This document shows positions 24,880-33,342 of a stretch of 48,062 nucleotides of DNA, piece by piece; positions within the stretch are counted from its first letter, which is position 1; each line of letters begins with the position of its first letter. This DNA is from JAEHDI01 sp035455185 (GTDB lineage Bacteria > Acidobacteriota > Terriglobia > Bryobacterales > Bryobacteraceae). The stretch is from contig DATIFQ010000536.1 of NCBI GenBank assembly GCA_035455185.1, positions 1 through 48,062 on the forward strand. Reading direction: 5' to 3'. The position numbers were made by a program, and so were the translations under genes. The notes beneath the pieces were generated by a model. It did not search any database. It saw only the letters and a list, made by a program, of their open reading frames with translations, and was not told where the DNA came from.

Positions 24880-25847
24880 GAAGGACCGCTAAGATTGTCG
24901 TTCTGCTTGCCTTTGCCGTGGTGGTCTCAGGGGCTCAGGCGGGCGAGGCGAGGTCTCGGACCGACTGGTTCCACGACGCACGCTGGGGTGTCTTCATTCA
25001 CTACCTGGCGAAGAGCGACGACGTATCCGTCGACGAGTGGAACCGGGTGATCGACGGTTTTGACGCGGAGGGGCTGGCTCAACAACTCGAGTCTGCGCGC
25101 GCGGGTTATCTCATCCTCACGCTCGGGCAGAACTCCGGCCACTACCTGTCACCGAACGCGACCTATGACGCCCTCACCGGCATCCGGCCCAGCAAATGCT
25201 CCCGGCGGGACCTCGTTGACGATCTTTACCGCGTGCTCGCCCCGCGCGGCATCCGATTGATGGTCTACCTGCCGGGAGGTGCGCCGGACCGCGACAAGGT
25301 CGCGATGGAGAAACTCGAGTGGAAGACGGGGCCGCATCGAAACTTGGAATTTCAGCGGAAGTGGGAGCGTGTGATCGCGGAGTGGTCGGAGAGATGGGGA
25401 CGGAAGGTTTCTGGGTGGTGGTTTGACGGCTGCTATTGGCCGAACGCAATGTACAGGTCGATGAACCCGCCTAACTTTGCGAGCTTTGCGGGCGCCGCGC
25501 GAAAAGGGAATGCCGACTCGATCGTGGCCTTTAACCGCGGCGTGATTTTTCCGATCATCTCGATGACCGAACAGGAAGACTACACAGCCGGCGAGATGGA
25601 CGACCCGTCGAAAGTGCAGGTGAGCGAATTCTGGCTGGACGGCGCACAGTTCCACATGCTCAGCTACCTCGGAAAAGCGTGGAGCGCCGGTCCGCCGAGG
25701 TTCACGACGGACCAGGTGGTAGAGTTCACATCGAGAATTACCCGCAAGGGTGGCGTGGTGTCCTGGGACGTCCCGACCGACGCGCGTGGTTTGATCCTGG
25801 AGCCGTTTCTGGAGCAGCTACGGGCGATCGGGGCGGTGGTTCGCTGA
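24876..25847 (+). CDS. Secreted alpha-L-fucosidase-like protein (GH29-like)
   Basis: A protein of 323 residues. The ATG at 24876 is followed by a signal peptide (RRTAKIVVLLAFAVVVSGAQA), which fixes the start although the frame is open further upstream. The body matches the alpha-L-fucosidase fold: WFHDARWGVFIHYL near the start, LILTLGQNSGHYLSPNATYD, and the nucleophile-bearing strand GWWFDGCYW with Asp184. At 323 residues it lacks the usual C-terminal beta domain of GH29 enzymes. The acid/base residue is not evident, so activity is uncertain. It is translationally coupled only if the DedA-rhodanese TGA is read through. Confidence 0.82.
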   Translation: MRRTAKIVVLLAFAVVVSGAQAGEARSRTDWFHDARWGVFIHYLAKSDDVSVDEWNRVIDGFDAEGLAQQLESARAGYLILTLGQNSGHYLSPNATYDALTGIRPSKCSRRDLVDDLYRVLAPRGIRLMVYLPGGAPDRDKVAMEKLEWKTGPHRNLEFQRKWERVIAEWSERWGRKVSGWWFDGCYWPNAMYRSMNPPNFASFAGAARKGNADSIVAFNRGVIFPIISMTEQEDYTAGEMDDPSKVQVSEFWLDGAQFHMLSYLGKAWSAGPPRFTTDQVVEFTSRITRKGGVVSWDVPTDARGLILEPFLEQLRAIGAVVR

Positions 25848-25853
25848 CGAGGT

Positions 25854-27062
25854 CTACCGGTAAACCGGCTGGACGGCGAGGCCTTCCTGCAGCGGTGTAT
25901 CTGACGGCAGGGCGACGGCGTCTCCTTCGCCGAGACCATCGAGCACCTGCGCCCGCGTAATGCTGGAGGGGCCGAGCGTTACGTTGCGCCAGGCGATCTT
26001 GTCGCCCTGAAGAACGAAGACGCCGGCCTGCTGCGAGCGTCGCCGGAGCGCCTCGCGCGGTACTGTGACGGCGTTCTCGACGACACGCGAGCGAATCTCG
26101 GCGTTGATGTTCGTGCCCGGCAACAAATCGCGGTTTGGGTTCTCGATAATGCAGATCACTTCTCCGACCTGCCGTGTACCCTGTGCAACGATCCCGGTGG
26201 GCATGCGTTCGACAGCCCCGGTCCATTTCCGGCCAGGCAGTGCGTCCCATGTGATGGTGACCGGGAGACCTTGGGCTACCCGGCCGAGCTCCGGCTCGTC
26301 CACGTAAACGCGCACCCGAACCTTGTCGATCTGACCGACCTTGGCCACGGGGTCACCGGGGCTCAGGTAGGAACCGAGGCGAACATCCTTCTCGTATACG
26401 ACGCCGCCGATCGGAGATCGGATCGACGCACTTGCGATCCGGCTGCGCGCGAGTTCAACCGATGCCTCAGCTTCCCAAAGCCGGGCCTGGGCGGCGGTGC
26501 GGTCGGTGTCGGAGACGAGCGCGGCTCGTTTCCGCTCAAGCGACCGGATATCAGCCTGCGCGCGTTCAAGCCGCTGGGTGGCCTGGTCGAGATCCTGGCG
26601 GGTCGCTGCCTGCTTCTCGACAAGGCGCCGCAGGGATTCAACGTCTCTTCCGGCGATTTCCGAATCCGAACGGGCACGGCGTAAGGCGCTCTCGATCTCG
26701 GCCAGTTCAGTGGAACGCCCGCCGCGCTGAAGCACTTCGAGTTCGGCCCGGGCCTGCATGACGCGGGCTTCCGCGGCTGTCAGTTCGGTGCGGGCGGTGT
26801 TCGCGTCGAGTTGGGCCAGGACTGCGCCACGTGCTACCGGCTGTCCGACTTCTACCAGAACCCGGTCTACGATCCCTCCGTGTTCGGCGCGAATCTCGAC
26901 CCACTCCAGCGGTTCTACCTTTCCGTTGGTGACCAGGGTGCTGACCAGCGTCTCGCGCTTCACCTTGGTAAACGGGACCTCGGGCGCGGCGGAACTCCGC
27001 CTGTAAACCCACCAAACGACCGCCAGCACCGGCACCAGCAGGACGAGAAGGAGCCTTTTCAT
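25854..27062 (-). CDS. HlyD/RND-type periplasmic adaptor (membrane fusion protein)
   Basis: A protein of 402 residues. It has one N-terminal membrane segment (RLLLVLLVPVLAVVWWVY), a lipoyl-like half (IRAEHGGIVDRVLVEVGQPV), a long coiled-coil hairpin (about 95-200, rich in Ala, Arg and Glu), the second lipoyl half (ASIRSPIGGVVYEKDVRLGSYL) and a beta-barrel domain. Such adaptors link an inner-membrane ABC or RND pump to an outer-membrane channel. No pump gene is adjacent: the flanking genes are convergent and divergent, so this is an orphan adaptor in this window. It ends 6 bp after the fucosidase-like stop. Confidence 0.9.
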   Translation of the reverse strand: MKRLLLVLLVPVLAVVWWVYRRSSAAPEVPFTKVKRETLVSTLVTNGKVEPLEWVEIRAEHGGIVDRVLVEVGQPVARGAVLAQLDANTARTELTAAEARVMQARAELEVLQRGGRSTELAEIESALRRARSDSEIAGRDVESLRRLVEKQAATRQDLDQATQRLERAQADIRSLERKRAALVSDTDRTAAQARLWEAEASVELARSRIASASIRSPIGGVVYEKDVRLGSYLSPGDPVAKVGQIDKVRVRVYVDEPELGRVAQGLPVTITWDALPGRKWTGAVERMPTGIVAQGTRQVGEVICIIENPNRDLLPGTNINAEIRSRVVENAVTVPREALRRRSQQAGVFVLQGDKIAWRNVTLGPSSITRAQVLDGLGEGDAVALPSDTPLQEGLAVQPVYR

Positions 27063-27158
27063 ATCAGCGACAGTAAAGTTGCCGGGCGATCACCGGTGCA
27101 GCATCACGCCATGACCGATTTGCATCGCTCGTCTCATTGTGACAAATGAAAGAGAGGC

Positions 27159-27920
27159 ATGGGTGCGAACAGCAAGACGGTGGTGGTCTTTTCGGCGGGC
27201 ATGATGTTTGGGGCATACCAGGCGGGTGCCTGGTCGGCGCTTGCCAAGGAGTTGCGCGTCGACGGTGTTGTTGGGGCGTCGTCCGGCGCACTGAATGCAT
27301 GGGTTGTCGCCGGCGGCTGCGACCCGGACACGCTGCGGGAGATGTGGCTGAGTAACGAGATTGCGTCCGTCACCAGGCTTCGCGCGCCGCTGCCGCCGTG
27401 GAGCGGGATCTTCGACTCCAAGCGCCTCGAGCGTCTGGTCCGCGGAATCTACGATTCATTCCGACCGCGGATGGAGATCGGCATCGTGGCGACAGAGGTC
27501 AGGAATTTCCGCCGGCGCCTGTTCCGCGAAGAGGAGATCACCTGGAGGCACCTGGCCGCGTCCTGCGCCATCCCGTTTGGATTTCAGCCCGTGCGGATCG
27601 ATGACCACTTTTATACCGACGGCGGGATGCTCGGAGCCCTGCCCCTTTGGGCAGCGTCTGAAATGGGTGCGACGCGGATCGTGGCGGTACTGGCGATGCC
27701 GAGACTTCCATTTGCCCTCGGCCGTGCGGTTCTCAAGGTCGTGCGGGCAGCGGCTCCGGAGACGTCTCGGGTTCCACTCGGCTTGCAGATTGAGGTAATC
27801 CAGCCTAGCGAGCCGATGGGATCTCTGCGGGACCTGATCCTCTGGCGGCGGGAAAACGCGGAGCGGTGGATGGACCTGGGGTTCCGGGACGGGGCCGAGG
27901 CGCTCCGAAGGCTTGTGTGA
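27159..27920 (+). CDS. Patatin-like phospholipase
   Basis: A protein of 253 residues. The Ser-Asp dyad is present: GASSG with Ser41 and TDGG with Asp154. The oxyanion loop, normally GGGxxGxYQ, reads SAGMMFGAYQAG here, so the first two glycines are Ser-Ala. The family hydrolyses acyl chains of phospholipids. It has no signal peptide. The ribosome site AGAGAGG sits very close to the ATG. It is divergent from the adaptor gene. The lipid substrate is unknown. Confidence 0.85.
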   Translation: MGANSKTVVVFSAGMMFGAYQAGAWSALAKELRVDGVVGASSGALNAWVVAGGCDPDTLREMWLSNEIASVTRLRAPLPPWSGIFDSKRLERLVRGIYDSFRPRMEIGIVATEVRNFRRRLFREEEITWRHLAASCAIPFGFQPVRIDDHFYTDGGMLGALPLWAASEMGATRIVAVLAMPRLPFALGRAVLKVVRAAAPETSRVPLGLQIEVIQPSEPMGSLRDLILWRRENAERWMDLGFRDGAEALRRLV

Positions 27921-27960
27921 GAGAATACAAGCCGAATATCCGAAGAGGAGGTCCGCACTC

Positions 27961-29478
27961 ATGAACCCTAACAATGGTGGTTGCTGTGCTTCGACGTGTA
28001 CGACGTGCCCCGTCAGCCGCCGCGGTTTTCTCACCGCCGGAATGGCGGCATCGGTTCTTCCCGCCGTCTCCGCCAGTTCCATGAAAGACCCGGCGCGCCA
28101 GCAGCCGATCCGCATGGCCCTCAAGGTCCAGCCCGTGCTCGTGTACGACCTGTACAAGCGGAGGGAGGCCACGAGCTGGCGGCCGTGGGGCGGATTAATG
28201 AACGAGCAAGACGTCGCCGCGGAGAAAGAACGGATCGGCAAGGAACTCTCGTCGATGAAGACGTCGGCGGACTTTCCACTGGAGGTCCTGCCTCTGGCGA
28301 CCGCGAGAAACCAGGATGAGGCTGCGGCGATCGCGAGGGGCGACTCCGACGTCATCATCTCCTATGCCGCCAGCGGGGACGGGCGGATCTTCGAGACGCT
28401 GACCGTTCCAGGCAAGTGGCATCTGATGTTCCTGCGGCACCGCTCCGGCCCGGTCTACTTGTGGTACGAGATCGCGCACCCGCGGTTCTTACGGAAAACC
28501 GTGGACGAGTTCGGACAGCCCGGCATGAACGTGCATGACGTCGTGGTGGACAGCCACGCCGAGATCCTGATTCGACTGCGAGCGCTGGGCGCCCTGAAGA
28601 ACACGATGGGCAAGCGGATCGTGGCGGTCGGCGGGCCGAGTGGTTGGGGCGCCGGAGGCAGGAATGCGCCAGATCTCGCCAGGGAGCAGTTCAAGTTCGA
28701 CCTTCAGACCGTGCCGTATCCGGAGCTCGGCGAACGGATCAAGCGGGCGCGGGCGGATTCGGCGCTGGTGAAACGGTGTCAGGGCGAGGCGGAGATGTAT
28801 CTCAGGGACAAGGCAGTACGGCTTGAAACCTCGCGGGAGTTTGTCCAGAACTCGTTCGTGCTGACGGAAGTGCTCCGCGATCTGCTGGATGAGGCGAAGA
28901 CGGATGCGCTGACGATCAACCAGTGCATGGGCACCATCATGCCGATGTCGGAGACGACGGCGTGCCTGCCGTTGAGCCTGCTGAACGACGACGGGTACAT
29001 GGCATTCTGCGAGTCCGACTTCGTGGTTATCCCGTCCGGTGTGCTGCTGCATTACATCTCCGGCAAGCCGGTGTTCCTGAACGACCCGACGCATCCGCAC
29101 GACGGCGTGGTTACAATTGCCCACTGTACTGCTCCCCGGAAGATGGACGGGATGCATGCCGAGCCTGTGCGCGTCCTGACGCACTTCGAGTCGGACTACG
29201 GAGCGTCTCCGAAGGTCGAGATGCGGAAGGGGACGAAGATGACCAACCTCGTGCCGGATTTCGCCAGTCGCAAGTGGATCGGTTTCGAAGGCGAGGTGAT
29301 CGACAACCCATTTATGGCGATCTGCCGCTCCCAGGTGGACATTACGATTGAAGGGAGCACGGAAAAACTGCTCGAGCAGATGGGCGGATTCCATTGGATG
29401 AGCTCTTATGGTGCGTACGTGAAAGAGACCAAGTACGCGTTGCGGAAGATCGGCGTGGAGCTTGTGCAATTAACGTAA
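27961..29478 (+). CDS. Exported L-fucose-isomerase-like protein with Cys-rich N-terminus
   Basis: A protein of 505 residues from the ATG at 27961, which follows GAGGAGG. The N-terminus is unusual: GGCCASTCTTCPVSRRGF puts four cysteines directly before a twin-arginine motif and a hydrophobic stretch. The body resembles the L-fucose/L-arabinose isomerase fold: GKRIVAVGGPSGWG, LTINQCMGTIMPMSETTACLPLSLLNDDGYMAFCESD, and PVFLNDPTHPHDG, with acidic and His residues suited to metal binding. Sugar isomerases are normally cytoplasmic, so export would be distinctive. The gene may work with the fucosidase-like enzyme upstream. The substrate is not known. Confidence 0.78.
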   Translation: MNPNNGGCCASTCTTCPVSRRGFLTAGMAASVLPAVSASSMKDPARQQPIRMALKVQPVLVYDLYKRREATSWRPWGGLMNEQDVAAEKERIGKELSSMKTSADFPLEVLPLATARNQDEAAAIARGDSDVIISYAASGDGRIFETLTVPGKWHLMFLRHRSGPVYLWYEIAHPRFLRKTVDEFGQPGMNVHDVVVDSHAEILIRLRALGALKNTMGKRIVAVGGPSGWGAGGRNAPDLAREQFKFDLQTVPYPELGERIKRARADSALVKRCQGEAEMYLRDKAVRLETSREFVQNSFVLTEVLRDLLDEAKTDALTINQCMGTIMPMSETTACLPLSLLNDDGYMAFCESDFVVIPSGVLLHYISGKPVFLNDPTHPHDGVVTIAHCTAPRKMDGMHAEPVRVLTHFESDYGASPKVEMRKGTKMTNLVPDFASRKWIGFEGEVIDNPFMAICRSQVDITIEGSTEKLLEQMGGFHWMSSYGAYVKETKYALRKIGVELVQLT

Positions 29479-29502
29479 CCGGCGCGACCAGCGAGAAGAA
29501 CA

Positions 29503-29532
29503 TTTACAGCGGGGAATGTTTTGACCGATAAT
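29503..29532 (+). promoter_or_regulatory. Putative promoter with ATG at the transcription start
   Basis: TTTACA (29503-29508), an 18-bp spacer, and GATAAT (29527-29532). Each box matches the sigma-70 consensus at five of six positions. The ATG at 29541 is 9 bases past the -10 box and no ribosome site is visible, so the mRNA may be leaderless. Confidence 0.45.
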
Positions 29533-29540
29533 ATTGGCCT

Positions 29541-29885
29541 ATGCCCGTGTACCGGATCCACCGGTTGAAGGAAAACCAACGGCAGCAGTTCCGATGGGCG
29601 CCGCATACGACCGGAGCCACTGACGTCAAACCGAAAGATTACGAGCAGGCGGGATCAGTTGAGGCCACTAATTCGTATTCGGCGTGGTTCGCGCTTAAGG
29701 ACGGTGAGGATGCGCTGAAGGTCGGCGACCTGCTCGAGTCGGAGAGCGGCGATCTCCTGATCTACAAGTACGTGGGCTTCGAGGCGGCCCGATGGGTGCT
29801 GCCGGAGGTGAAGCCGGGAATCGAGAGCACTCCGCCAGCGGTGGAGAACAGTCGGAACGAGGGCGCGGCGGCCTTTTCAGGGTAA
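29541..29885 (+). CDS. Conserved-looking small hypothetical protein
   Basis: A protein of 114 residues that I do not recognise. It has no signal or membrane segment. The first 90 residues alternate short beta strands and turns (MPVYRIHRLKENQRQQFRWA, YSAWFALKDGEDALKVGDLL, DLLIYKYVGFEAARWVLPEV), suggesting a compact beta fold. The last 25 residues are low-complexity. It sits 9 bp before the 2H phosphoesterase gene in the same direction, so the two may be co-expressed. The function is unknown. Confidence 0.7.
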   Translation: MPVYRIHRLKENQRQQFRWAPHTTGATDVKPKDYEQAGSVEATNSYSAWFALKDGEDALKVGDLLESESGDLLIYKYVGFEAARWVLPEVKPGIESTPPAVENSRNEGAAAFSG

Positions 29886-29894
29886 GATAGGGAA

Positions 29895-30467
29895 ATGCAG
29901 TCTGATACCGACCCTGGCGGCCGGATCAACCTCTTCTCTTTGGTGGCCTACATCCCCGATCCGCTTGGCGGCTACATGGACCAGCTCCGCCAGGAACTTG
30001 TACCATCTTGCCGCCTGAGGGCGCACGTCACCGTGCTGCCGCCCCGCCCGATCTCCGAAGAAGCCGGCAAAGCCATCGAGCAGTTACGAAGCCAGTTGCG
30101 AGACCTCGTGCCGTTCGACGTACAGGCGAAAGACGTCGACATGTTCTCCATCACTTCCGTGGTGTATGTTGCGGTGGGGGCCGGCTTCAATAAGCTCAGG
30201 CGCATGCACGACGTGCTGAACTCCGGCGCCCTGAAGTTCTGCGAGCCCTATCCTTACCACCCGCACCTCACGTTGGCGCAACAAATGACGCCCGAACAGA
30301 TCGGCGGAGTCTACGAAACGGCGCGTATCCGTTGGGCGCAATGTCCTTTTGAGCGCGTATTTCCCGTGGATGTTCTGACGTTCGTTCAGGGGACTACGAT
30401 GGGAACCTGGATTGACCTTGCCGAGTGCCCGATCGGGCAGCCGGTGGCGACCCCCGGGCGGTCGTAG
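29895..30467 (+). CDS. 2'-5' RNA ligase-family (2H) phosphoesterase
   Basis: A protein of 190 residues. The two HxT/S signature motifs are present: AHVTVLPPRP around residue 38 and HPHLTLAQQ around residue 117. The spacing is typical of the 2H superfamily, which acts on cyclic phosphates or 2'-5' linkages in RNA and nucleotides. It has no signal peptide. A TAAGAT-like -10 (29883-29888) lies 6 bases before the ATG, so it could also be transcribed alone from a leaderless start. Confidence 0.82.
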   Translation: MQSDTDPGGRINLFSLVAYIPDPLGGYMDQLRQELVPSCRLRAHVTVLPPRPISEEAGKAIEQLRSQLRDLVPFDVQAKDVDMFSITSVVYVAVGAGFNKLRRMHDVLNSGALKFCEPYPYHPHLTLAQQMTPEQIGGVYETARIRWAQCPFERVFPVDVLTFVQGTTMGTWIDLAECPIGQPVATPGRS

Positions 30468-30476
30468 GGTGATCAG

Positions 30477-30959
30477 CTACTCAAACATCTCCATCTGATC
30501 GGTTGGGGCGCCTTTCTTCCGCCGCCTTTGGATGGGGCTACCGACAACTCCAACGACATGAAATTCTCGTAATGCCGCCTTGGGCACGAAGATTCGCTGG
30601 TTGTTGGACACGGGGTTCGGAGGCACGACAGTGAAGCCAAAAGCCTCCAACTGTAGGAGATTGTTGGGCAAAAGACCATCCATCAACTCGCCGTCGTTGA
30701 AACACATCCGGACCCACAAACCTTCGGTTTTCGGCCTCGTGTGGAAAAGTCCTGGGCTGGCGCTTCCTCCCGGAGCCTCGAAATCTCTAACAAAACAAAC
30801 GGCTTTGATCTCACCGTAGGGGACCAATAGGACGCTGCCCGTAGGGCTCAGCAACTCGATGCCTTCGGGCTGGAGATAGTCGTGCGGGTTCACGAAGCCT
30901 GTCACGGGCTCCCGGTCGAACCGCCGGATTACCACTTTCTTGCTGGTTGACGCCGCCAA
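30477..30959 (-). CDS. Hypothetical protein
   Basis: A protein of 160 residues with no signal peptide or membrane helix. It looks like a beta-rich domain (KKVVIRRFDREPVTGFVNP, GSVLLVPYGEIKAVCFVRDF, LWVRMCFNDGELMDGLLPN, RIFVPKAALREFHVV), then a basic and acidic tail (RRRKKGAPTDQMEMFE). The layout recalls bacterial proteins of the DUF6982 type, but I cannot confirm this. The start is 62 bp from the divergent xerD start. The function is unknown. Confidence 0.75.
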   Translation of the reverse strand: MAASTSKKVVIRRFDREPVTGFVNPHDYLQPEGIELLSPTGSVLLVPYGEIKAVCFVRDFEAPGGSASPGLFHTRPKTEGLWVRMCFNDGELMDGLLPNNLLQLEAFGFTVVPPNPVSNNQRIFVPKAALREFHVVGVVGSPIQRRRKKGAPTDQMEMFE

Positions 30960-31021
30960 GCACTTCCCTTTCTCGAAGCTTTGCTACCAAACATTTCCGG
31001 AGGTATTGTATCATTGGCACA

Positions 31022-31921
31022 ATGCGGGAGACGTCCTTAATCGGAACACAAGTTCGGGCGTTCCTGAATTCCTGCCGCGTTGAGAAGGGGCTGGCCGAAA
31101 ACACGGTAGAAGCTTACCGAAGGGATCTTGGGAAGTTCTTATCTTTCATAGGCGTCGAGGCGGCTGGCGAAATCCCCCGGGCCGACGAACTCGGGCGATA
31201 CCTCGATTCGTTGTATCGCTCCGGGCTGGCAAGTCGATCCATCGCGAGACACCTGACTACGCTGAGAAATTTCTACGGCTTTTTAGCGCGGGAAGGGCAG
31301 ATCGAGTCCGACCCGACGAGTTTCCTGACGAGTCCCAGGCAGTGGAAGAATCTCCCGAAGTACTTGAATTTAGAGGAGATTAATCGGTTGACGATGGCGC
31401 CTGATCCGGCCAGACCCACGGGTGTGCGGGACCGCGCGATGTTGGAGTTGCTGTACGCAACCGGATTGCGGGTCTCGGAATTGTGCAACTTGGAGCTTTC
31501 CGACCTGGACCCGGCACTTGGCATCCTGAGAGTGACGGGCAAGGGTGGGAAACAGCGGATCGTTCCAGTCGGCAAAGCGGCAGTTGCAGCGATTGAAGCC
31601 TACGTGGCGAGCGCACGTCCGCAATTGCTGCGAAGCCGAGGAAGTCGTTACCTTTTTGTAACGGCTCGTGGCGGCCGGCTTACGCGGCAGGCCTTCTGGA
31701 AGCTCCTGGCTGTGCATGGAAAGCGGGTGGGGATATTCCGCAGGCTGACTCCACACGTCGTGCGGCACAGTTTTGCCACCCATCTGCTGGAAGGGGGAGC
31801 GGACCTCCGAAGCGTCCAGATGATGCTCGGACACGCGGACATCTCCACGACCCAGATATACACCCATGTCCTACGCTCGAGGTTAAGAAAAACAGTGGAC
31901 CAGCACCATCCTCGACGATAG
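31022..31921 (+). CDS. xerD: Tyrosine recombinase XerD/XerC
   Basis: A protein of 299 residues, the usual length for XerD. The N-terminal SAM-like core-binding domain spans about 8-92. The catalytic domain has all six key residues: Arg150 (TGLRVSEL), Lys174 (GKGGKQR), His245 and Arg248 (PHVVRHSFATHLL), His271 (LGHADISTTQ) and the nucleophile Tyr280 (IYTHV). Xer recombinases resolve chromosome dimers at dif. No integrase-like flanks or att repeats are seen, so this is a housekeeping copy. A TATCAT (31009-31014) 7 bases before the ATG suggests a leaderless start. XerC is possible instead. Confidence 0.92.
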   Translation: MRETSLIGTQVRAFLNSCRVEKGLAENTVEAYRRDLGKFLSFIGVEAAGEIPRADELGRYLDSLYRSGLASRSIARHLTTLRNFYGFLAREGQIESDPTSFLTSPRQWKNLPKYLNLEEINRLTMAPDPARPTGVRDRAMLELLYATGLRVSELCNLELSDLDPALGILRVTGKGGKQRIVPVGKAAVAAIEAYVASARPQLLRSRGSRYLFVTARGGRLTRQAFWKLLAVHGKRVGIFRRLTPHVVRHSFATHLLEGGADLRSVQMMLGHADISTTQIYTHVLRSRLRKTVDQHHPRR

Positions 31922-31965
31922 CGGCCCCTCGGTGGCCCGAAAGGACTCATCCGAGAGCAAATGCA

Positions 31966-33342
31966 ATGAGCGACTACATGTTCATGCTGGAGAACCACCT
32001 GAGTGCGCCGCAGAACCGGGTGGTGAAAGAGGTCCAGGCGGCGGCGGAGCACGGCAACGTGAACCTGTTCTTGACAGGCGGTGCTGTCCGGGACATGCTG
32101 GGCGGTTTTCCCATCCGGGACCTTGACTTCACCGTCGAGGGTAACGCCCTGAAAGTGGCGAAGTTGGCGGCGGAGCGGGCGGGAGCGACGCTGCTGAAGG
32201 CCGACGAAGAGCGGAGGACAGCCGATCTCATCTTTCCTGGCAGCGTTACGGTGGAGATCGGTATGGCCCGGAGCGAGCGGTATTCAAAGCCGGGTAAACG
32301 CTCCCACGTTTCCCAATCGACGATTGTGGAAGACCTGCGTGGGCGGGACTTCACGATCGACTCGATTGCTCTGTCGCTGAACCGGGCTTCGCTCGGCTTG
32401 CTCCTCGATCCGAATAATGGCCAAGCCGATCTGGAGCACCGGGAACTCCGGGCGGTACACAACCACATTTTTTTCGAAGATCCCGGGCGGCTCCTGCGGC
32501 TAGTGCGTTTCCGCGTCCGTTTTGGAATGGTGGTGGATGACAGGACCCAGCAACAATACGAAAACGCTCGATTGGAGGCTCTGGAACGGCTGATTCCGCC
32601 GCGGGGGCTATTTAAGGAACTGCGGGAGATTGCCGACGAGACGAGCCCGGGTGAGGTTCTGGCGGCGCTCGAGACGGAGAAACTGCTGCCTTTGTTCTCC
32701 GAGGCACTCGCCGGCCCGAAGCTGAACACGGCAGGACTGGCGAAGTGGCAAAAGGCAAAACAGGCGATTCCGTTCGGTGTGGAGATTGGGGCAAACAACC
32801 TTGCGCTTCTCCTGTATCTGCTGACGGAGAAACTGACGCCGAAGGAACGAGCCGCACTGGTGAAGTCAGTGTCCATGCACAAGTCGGAGATCGACCTGTG
32901 GCAGACGCTGGAGGCCAAAACGCGAAAGCTGGAGAGATCCGTCGGTTCGGCGAAGATTCATAAGCCGTCACACATCTACCGAATCCTTTCAAGCGCTGCG
33001 GGCGAGCAGATCCTGTTCCTGCTCATACGGTCGCAGATCCGGCTCGTGCACGACCGAATCAAGAACTACTTGCAGAAGTACCTACCGGCTGCGCAGGAGA
33101 TCACGGACGCCCAAGTGGCGGCGGCGGGTCTCCAGCCCGGCACAACGAAGTTCAGGAAACAGAAAGAGGAGATGATTGTCGCACGACTGGACGGACGCGT
33201 CCGGAAACCGGCTGCCGCCGAGGAGCCTGAAGAGCATGCGGCCGCCGTTCCAGCATCGGCGGAGAGGACACCATATGGGACCAATCGATCGGCGAAGATT
33301 TCTCCTGGGCGCAAGCCTGGCTCTGCCGGTGCGCGGCGCTGA
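31966..33342 (+). CDS. cca: CCA tRNA nucleotidyltransferase / poly(A) polymerase family
   Basis: A protein of 458 residues. Class II nucleotidyltransferase motifs: LTGGAVRDML (38-43 core) and the metal-binding DLD (52-54) in IRDLDFTVEG. RRFDGRD-like DLRGRDFTIDSIAL and the FFEDPGRLLRLVRF segment are also present. It adds or repairs the tRNA 3' CCA end. Residues to about 425 look like the enzyme. The last 30 or so residues (ending GRKPGSAGARR) are read from the start of the next gene in another frame, a 68-bp overlap. The tail is probably not functional and may reflect a lost stop. Confidence 0.88.
   Translation: MSDYMFMLENHLSAPQNRVVKEVQAAAEHGNVNLFLTGGAVRDMLGGFPIRDLDFTVEGNALKVAKLAAERAGATLLKADEERRTADLIFPGSVTVEIGMARSERYSKPGKRSHVSQSTIVEDLRGRDFTIDSIALSLNRASLGLLLDPNNGQADLEHRELRAVHNHIFFEDPGRLLRLVRFRVRFGMVVDDRTQQQYENARLEALERLIPPRGLFKELREIADETSPGEVLAALETEKLLPLFSEALAGPKLNTAGLAKWQKAKQAIPFGVEIGANNLALLLYLLTEKLTPKERAALVKSVSMHKSEIDLWQTLEAKTRKLERSVGSAKIHKPSHIYRILSSAAGEQILFLLIRSQIRLVHDRIKNYLQKYLPAAQEITDAQVAAAGLQPGTTKFRKQKEEMIVARLDGRVRKPAAAEEPEEHAAAVPASAERTPYGTNRSAKISPGRKPGSAGARR

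Noticed and set aside
28489..29469. Minus-strand frame of 326 codons opposite the fucose-isomerase-like gene.
   Set aside because: Shadow of a well-supported gene with a strong ribosome site and Tat leader.
31022..31921. XerD considered as a phage or island integrase.
   Set aside because: Length and motifs fit housekeeping XerD; the flanks hold ordinary genes, with no tRNA target, att repeat or phage gene.
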